Shown: one piece after another, positions 59,827 to 64,000 of the stretch
How the letters are laid out: the number at the start of each line of letters is the position of its first letter
Position numbering within the stretch: position 1 is the first letter of the stretch
Source of the DNA: Caldicellulosiruptor naganoensis
GTDB lineage: Bacteria > Bacillota > Thermoanaerobacteria > Caldicellulosiruptorales > Caldicellulosiruptoraceae
Assembly (NCBI RefSeq): GCF_026914285.1
Contig: NZ_CP113864.1
Span: 1,829,001-1,893,000 of the forward strand
Reading direction: 5' to 3'
DNA: 64,000 nucleotides
Translations under genes and position numbers: made by a program
Notes under the pieces: model-generated
Seen by the model: only the letters and a program-made list of their open reading frames with translations
What the model was told of the DNA's origin: nothing
The model's database searches: none

Positions 59827-62800
59827 TTATGCTTTTTCTTCAACCGCAATATTTCTGTATTTTGCCATACCAGTTCCAGCGGGAATGAGTTTACCTATAA
59901 TAACATTTTCTTTAAGGCCAATGAGTGGATCCACCTTACCCTTAATTGCTGCATCTGTCAAAACTCTTGTTGTCTCCTGGAAAGATGCAGCCGACAAGAA
60001 TGACTCTGTTGAAAGTGCCGCTTTTGTAATACCCAGAAGTACTCTTCTTCCAAGAGCAGGACGCTTGCCAGCTGCAATTGCTTTATCATTTTCATCCTCA
60101 AATCTGTGAATCTCAACAATCTCACCGGGCAAAAGATCTGTATCACCTGGGTCTTCAATCTTTACCTTTTTCATCATCTGTCTGATAATTATCTCTATAT
60201 GCTTGTCATTTATATCAACACCTTGCATCTTGTAAACTTTCTGAACTTCTGCTAAAAGATAGCTCTGAACTCCTCTCGGTCCTTTTATTCTCAAAAGGTC
60301 ATGAGGATTTATAGAACCTTCTGTCAGCTCATCTCCAGCCTTGACATAATCTCCATCATTTACTTTTAATCTTGCACCATATGGTACTTCGTATGTTCTC
60401 TCCTCTCCATTGTCATTTCGTATTGTGATTGTTTTCTTCTTCTCCTCTTTGATAGAAACATATCCTTCTATCTCAGAAATTATCGCAACTCCCTTGGGCT
60501 TTCTTGCTTCAAACAGTTCTTCAACTCTTGGAAGACCCTGGGTAATGTCTTGCCCTGCAATACCACCTGTGTGGAATGTTCTCATTGTAAGCTGTGTTCC
60601 TGGCTCACCTATAGCCTGTGCTGCAATTATACCAACTGCTTCTCCGACGTTTACTGGCTGGCCTGTGCCAAGGTCAAGTCCGTAACATTTTGCACAAACT
60701 CCATATCTTGTCTTGCACTCAAGTACTGACCTGACATACACGCTCTTTATATCAGCATCTATTATTTTCTGTGCTATCTCTTCTGTGATAAGTTCATTTC
60801 TCTTGACTATTACCTCTCCAGTTTGTGGGTGGATTATATCTGCTGCAGCATATCTTCCTATAATTCTTTCTTCAAGCGTTTCAATAACTTCTGTGCCATC
60901 CTTAATCTCTTCTACCCAAATACCTTTATCTGTGCCACAATCCTCTTCACGAACAATTATATCCTGTGCAACATCAACAAGTCTTCTTGTCAAGTAACCT
61001 GAGTCTGCAGTTCTCAGTGCTGTGTCTGCCAATCCTTTTCTTGCACCGTGTGTAGAAATAAAGAACTCTATAACGTTCAAACCCTCTCTGAAATTAGATT
61101 TAATAGGCATCTCAATTGTCTTTCCGGATGGGTTTGCCATAAGACCACGCATACCTGCAAGCTGGCTTATCTGATTTTTGGAACCTCGTGCACCTGAATT
61201 TGCCATCATGTATATTGGGTTAAACTCATCCAGGTTTTTGATAAGTTCTTCAGTAATCTTGTCTTTTGTTTCATTCCAGATAGCAATTACTTGCTCATAT
61301 CTTTCCTCGTCTGAAATCAAACCATGTCTGTATAGTTTTTCAATGTTCTCGACCTTTTGTTCAGCCTCTGCTATGAGTTTTTGCTTAACCTCTGGAATTA
61401 CCATGTCAGATACAGAAATTGTAATTGCTCCTCTTGTTGAAAATCTAAATCCAAGTTCTTTTATCTCATCTAAAATCTCTGCTGTTCGAGTATTCCCGTA
61501 AACTTTTATGCACCTGTCAATGATTTTTCCCAGCATCTTTTTGTCAACAAGAGTGTCTATCTCGTATTTTATCCAGTTTTCTTTCTTGCTTCTATCGACA
61601 AAACCCAAGTTCTGCGGAATTATCTGATTTAGTATAATTTTCCCTACTGTTGTCTCGACAATACCTGAAACAACTTCACCGTCTTTTTCAACCGTCCTTT
61701 TTACTTTAATTCTGGCATGTAGTCCAACCACTTTATGTTCATATGCAAGCAGTGCTTCATCTTCTGATGAGAACATCATCCCCTCGCCTTTGTCACCTTT
61801 TTTCTCAAGCGTCAGATAATAGATTCCCAAAACCATGTCCTGGGTTGGAACTACAATAGGTTTACCGTCAGCAGGTTTTAGCAAATTGTTCGCAGAAAGC
61901 ATTAAAAACCTTGCCTCAGCCTGTGCCTCTGCAGAAAGTGGAACATGCACCGCCATCTGGTCTCCGTCAAAGTCAGCATTGTACGCTGTACAAACAAGTG
62001 GATGAAGTCTTATAGCTCTTCCTTCAACAAGCACTGGTTCAAAGGCCTGAATTCCAAGCCTGTGCAAAGTAGGAGCACGGTTGAGCAAAACAGGATGGTC
62101 TTTTATAACCTCTTCTAAGACATCCCATACTTCACTTCTTTGTCTTTCTACTGCTTTTTTCGCATTTTTGATGTTGTTACATATTCCTTTTTCAACAAGT
62201 TTTTTCATCACAAATGGCTTGAAAAGTTCAAGTGCCATCTCCTTTGGAAGACCGCACTGGTAAATCTTGAGCTCAGGTCCAACAACTATAACAGAACGTC
62301 CTGAATAGTCAACACGTTTTCCTAAAAGGTTTTGTCTAAACCTTCCTTGTTTTCCTTTTAACATATCAGAAAGAGATTTTAATGGTCTGTTCCCAGGACC
62401 TGTGACAGGTCTTCCGCGTCGACCATTGTCAATCAGAGCATCAACTGCTTCCTGAAGCATCCTCTTCTCGTTTCTAATAATTATATCAGGTGCACCTAAA
62501 TCCATCAATTTTTTAAGACGATTGTTTCTGTTAATAACCCTTCTGTAGAGGTCATTCAGGTCAGATGTTGCAAACCTTCCACCATCAAGCTGGACCATTG
62601 GGCGAAGTTCAGGTGGAATTACCGGTATTACATCTAATATCATCCACTCTGGTCTGTTTCCTGATTTTCTAAATGCTTCAACGACCTCAAGTCTCTTTAT
62701 TATCTTGAGTTTCTTTTGTCCTGTTGCTGTCTCAAGCTCTTGTCTTAGTTCTTGAGAGAGCTTGTCTAAATCTATCTCCTTTAAAAGCTCTTTTATAGCC

Positions 62801-63318
62801 TCTGCTCCCATTCCTGCTTTGAATCTGTCACCATACTTCTCTTTGAGCTCTCTATATTCTTTTTCAGAAAGAATCTGCTTTTTCTCCAAGTTTGGTACAT
62901 CACCCGGATCAATGACAACATACGCTGCAAAGTACAAAACTTTTTCTAAGTTTCTTGGTGTCATGTCAAGTATAAGACCCATTCTGCTTGGTACGCCTTT
63001 GAAATACCAAATGTGAGAGACAGGGGCAGCAAGTTCGATGTGCCCCATTCTCTCACGTCTTACCTTTGATTTTGTCACTTCAACACCACATTTGTCACAT
63101 ACAACACCTTTGTATTTTACCTTTTTGTATTTTCCGCAATGACATTCCCAGTCTTTTGTGGGACCAAATATTTTCTCACAGAAAAGACCATCTTTTTCGG
63201 GTTTCAAAGTTCTATAATTGATGGTCTCAGGTTTTTTGACCTCGCCTCGTGACCATTCTCTAATCTTTTCAGGAGAAGCAAGGCTAATCTTTATAGCATC
63301 AAAGTTGAACAAATCCAT
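59827..63318 (-). CDS. rpoC: RNA polymerase beta' subunit
   Basis: A 1163-residue beta' subunit. The N-terminal zinc finger [20 protein letters not shown], the catalytic [12 protein letters not shown], the trigger-loop region ([20 protein letters not shown], then [20 protein letters not shown]), and the second zinc site [13 protein letters not shown] are present. No lineage-specific insertion is evident. ATG after AAGGTGG. It is 30 nt after rpoB. Confidence 0.97.
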   Translation of the reverse strand: MDLFNFDAIKISLASPEKIREWSRGEVKKPETINYRTLKPEKDGLFCEKIFGPTKDWECHCGKYKKVKYKGVVCDKCGVEVTKSKVRRERMGHIELAAPVSHIWYFKGVPSRMGLILDMTPRNLEKVLYFAAYVVIDPGDVPNLEKKQILSEKEYRELKEKYGDRFKAGMGAEAIKELLKEIDLDKLSQELRQELETATGQKKLKIIKRLEVVEAFRKSGNRPEWMILDVIPVIPPELRPMVQLDGGRFATSDLNDLYRRVINRNNRLKKLMDLGAPDIIIRNEKRMLQEAVDALIDNGRRGRPVTGPGNRPLKSLSDMLKGKQGRFRQNLLGKRVDYSGRSVIVVGPELKIYQCGLPKEMALELFKPFVMKKLVEKGICNNIKNAKKAVERQRSEVWDVLEEVIKDHPVLLNRAPTLHRLGIQAFEPVLVEGRAIRLHPLVCTAYNADFDGDQMAVHVPLSAEAQAEARFLMLSANNLLKPADGKPIVVPTQDMVLGIYYLTLEKKGDKGEGMMFSSEDEALLAYEHKVVGLHARIKVKRTVEKDGEVVSGIVETTVGKIILNQIIPQNLGFVDRSKKENWIKYEIDTLVDKKMLGKIIDRCIKVYGNTRTAEILDEIKELGFRFSTRGAITISVSDMVIPEVKQKLIAEAEQKVENIEKLYRHGLISDEERYEQVIAIWNETKDKITEELIKNLDEFNPIYMMANSGARGSKNQISQLAGMRGLMANPSGKTIEMPIKSNFREGLNVIEFFISTHGARKGLADTALRTADSGYLTRRLVDVAQDIIVREEDCGTDKGIWVEEIKDGTEVIETLEERIIGRYAAADIIHPQTGEVIVKRNELITEEIAQKIIDADIKSVYVRSVLECKTRYGVCAKCYGLDLGTGQPVNVGEAVGIIAAQAIGEPGTQLTMRTFHTGGIAGQDITQGLPRVEELFEARKPKGVAIISEIEGYVSIKEEKKKTITIRNDNGEERTYEVPYGARLKVNDGDYVKAGDELTEGSINPHDLLRIKGPRGVQSYLLAEVQKVYKMQGVDINDKHIEIIIRQMMKKVKIEDPGDTDLLPGEIVEIHRFEDENDKAIAAGKRPALGRRVLLGITKAALSTESFLSAASFQETTRVLTDAAIKGKVDPLIGLKENVIIGKLIPAGTGMAKYRNIAVEEKA

Positions 63319-63348
63319 TCCACCTTACACCCACCTTTTTGAGTTTTT

Positions 63349-64000
<652 letters not shown>

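Overview
The window is AT-rich, densely coded bacterial DNA from a low-GC Gram-positive anaerobe. The gene families, GGAGG-type ribosome-binding sites, frequent TTG and GTG starts, a sporulation-type sigma H and a clostridial str/rpoBC cluster all point to a thermophilic member of the Clostridia. A Caldicellulosiruptor-like genome is my best guess from protein resemblance; I could not search a database. Most genes lie on the minus strand.

Layout. (1) 1-7.7 kb: four consecutive minus-strand genes that read as the front of a type 3 BREX phage-defence operon (brxF-brxC-pglXI-brxHII). The helicase runs off the left edge, so pglZ and brxA would lie outside. brxF appears to start with ATT. (2) 7.8-11.7 kb: a nicotinate phosphoribosyltransferase and a cobalt ECF transporter operon (cbiM, cbiN-like, cbiQ, cbiO) behind a structured leader ending in a terminator-like hairpin. 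(3) 11.7-13.3 kb: an intact ISLre2-family element with a 9-bp target duplication. (4) 13.3-17.7 kb: an aromatic amino acid operon (hisC-like aminotransferase, DAHP synthase, tyrA, aroA) with a near-consensus promoter and a terminator overlapping the last codons. (5) 17.7-27.6 kb: mixed small genes, tRNA-Met, Asn, Leu, Arg and Trp, two spore-coat-like proteins, an L,D-transpeptidase, and a pantothenate operon (DUF2520 reductase candidate, panB, panC, panD) behind a structured leader and terminator. (6) 27.7-38.7 kb: a GltB-like oxidoreductase, a PaaK-like ligase, argS, murI, ddl, a phosphohexomutase, then thyX-rlmB-yacP-sigH. (7) 39.4-52.8 kb: dnaD and a dnaC-like loader next to a perfect palindrome, fabZ, membrane proteins, mrnC, a decarboxylase, and two frameshifted sporulation genes (bofC-like and spoVB-like). 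hflX follows, with an N-terminal domain carrying a complete JAMM metalloprotease motif. (8) 52.9-64 kb: rpoB-rpoC-(L7Ae-like)-rpsL-rpsG-fusA-tuf.

The most striking feature is in region 8. An IS1634-type element (57382-59363) sits between the L7Ae-like gene and rpsL and is flanked by a perfect 110-bp direct repeat. The repeat carries the rpsL ribosome-binding site and first seven codons plus the 3' end of the L7Ae-like gene, so both genes stay intact. The essential rpsL-rpsG-fusA-tuf genes are nevertheless separated by about 2 kb from the only strong promoter I can see. IS1634 is known for unusually long target duplications, and this appears to be such a case inside an essential ribosomal operon.

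All positions, repeats and motifs were read by eye. Family names are from memory of the families. No alignment, folding or search was run.
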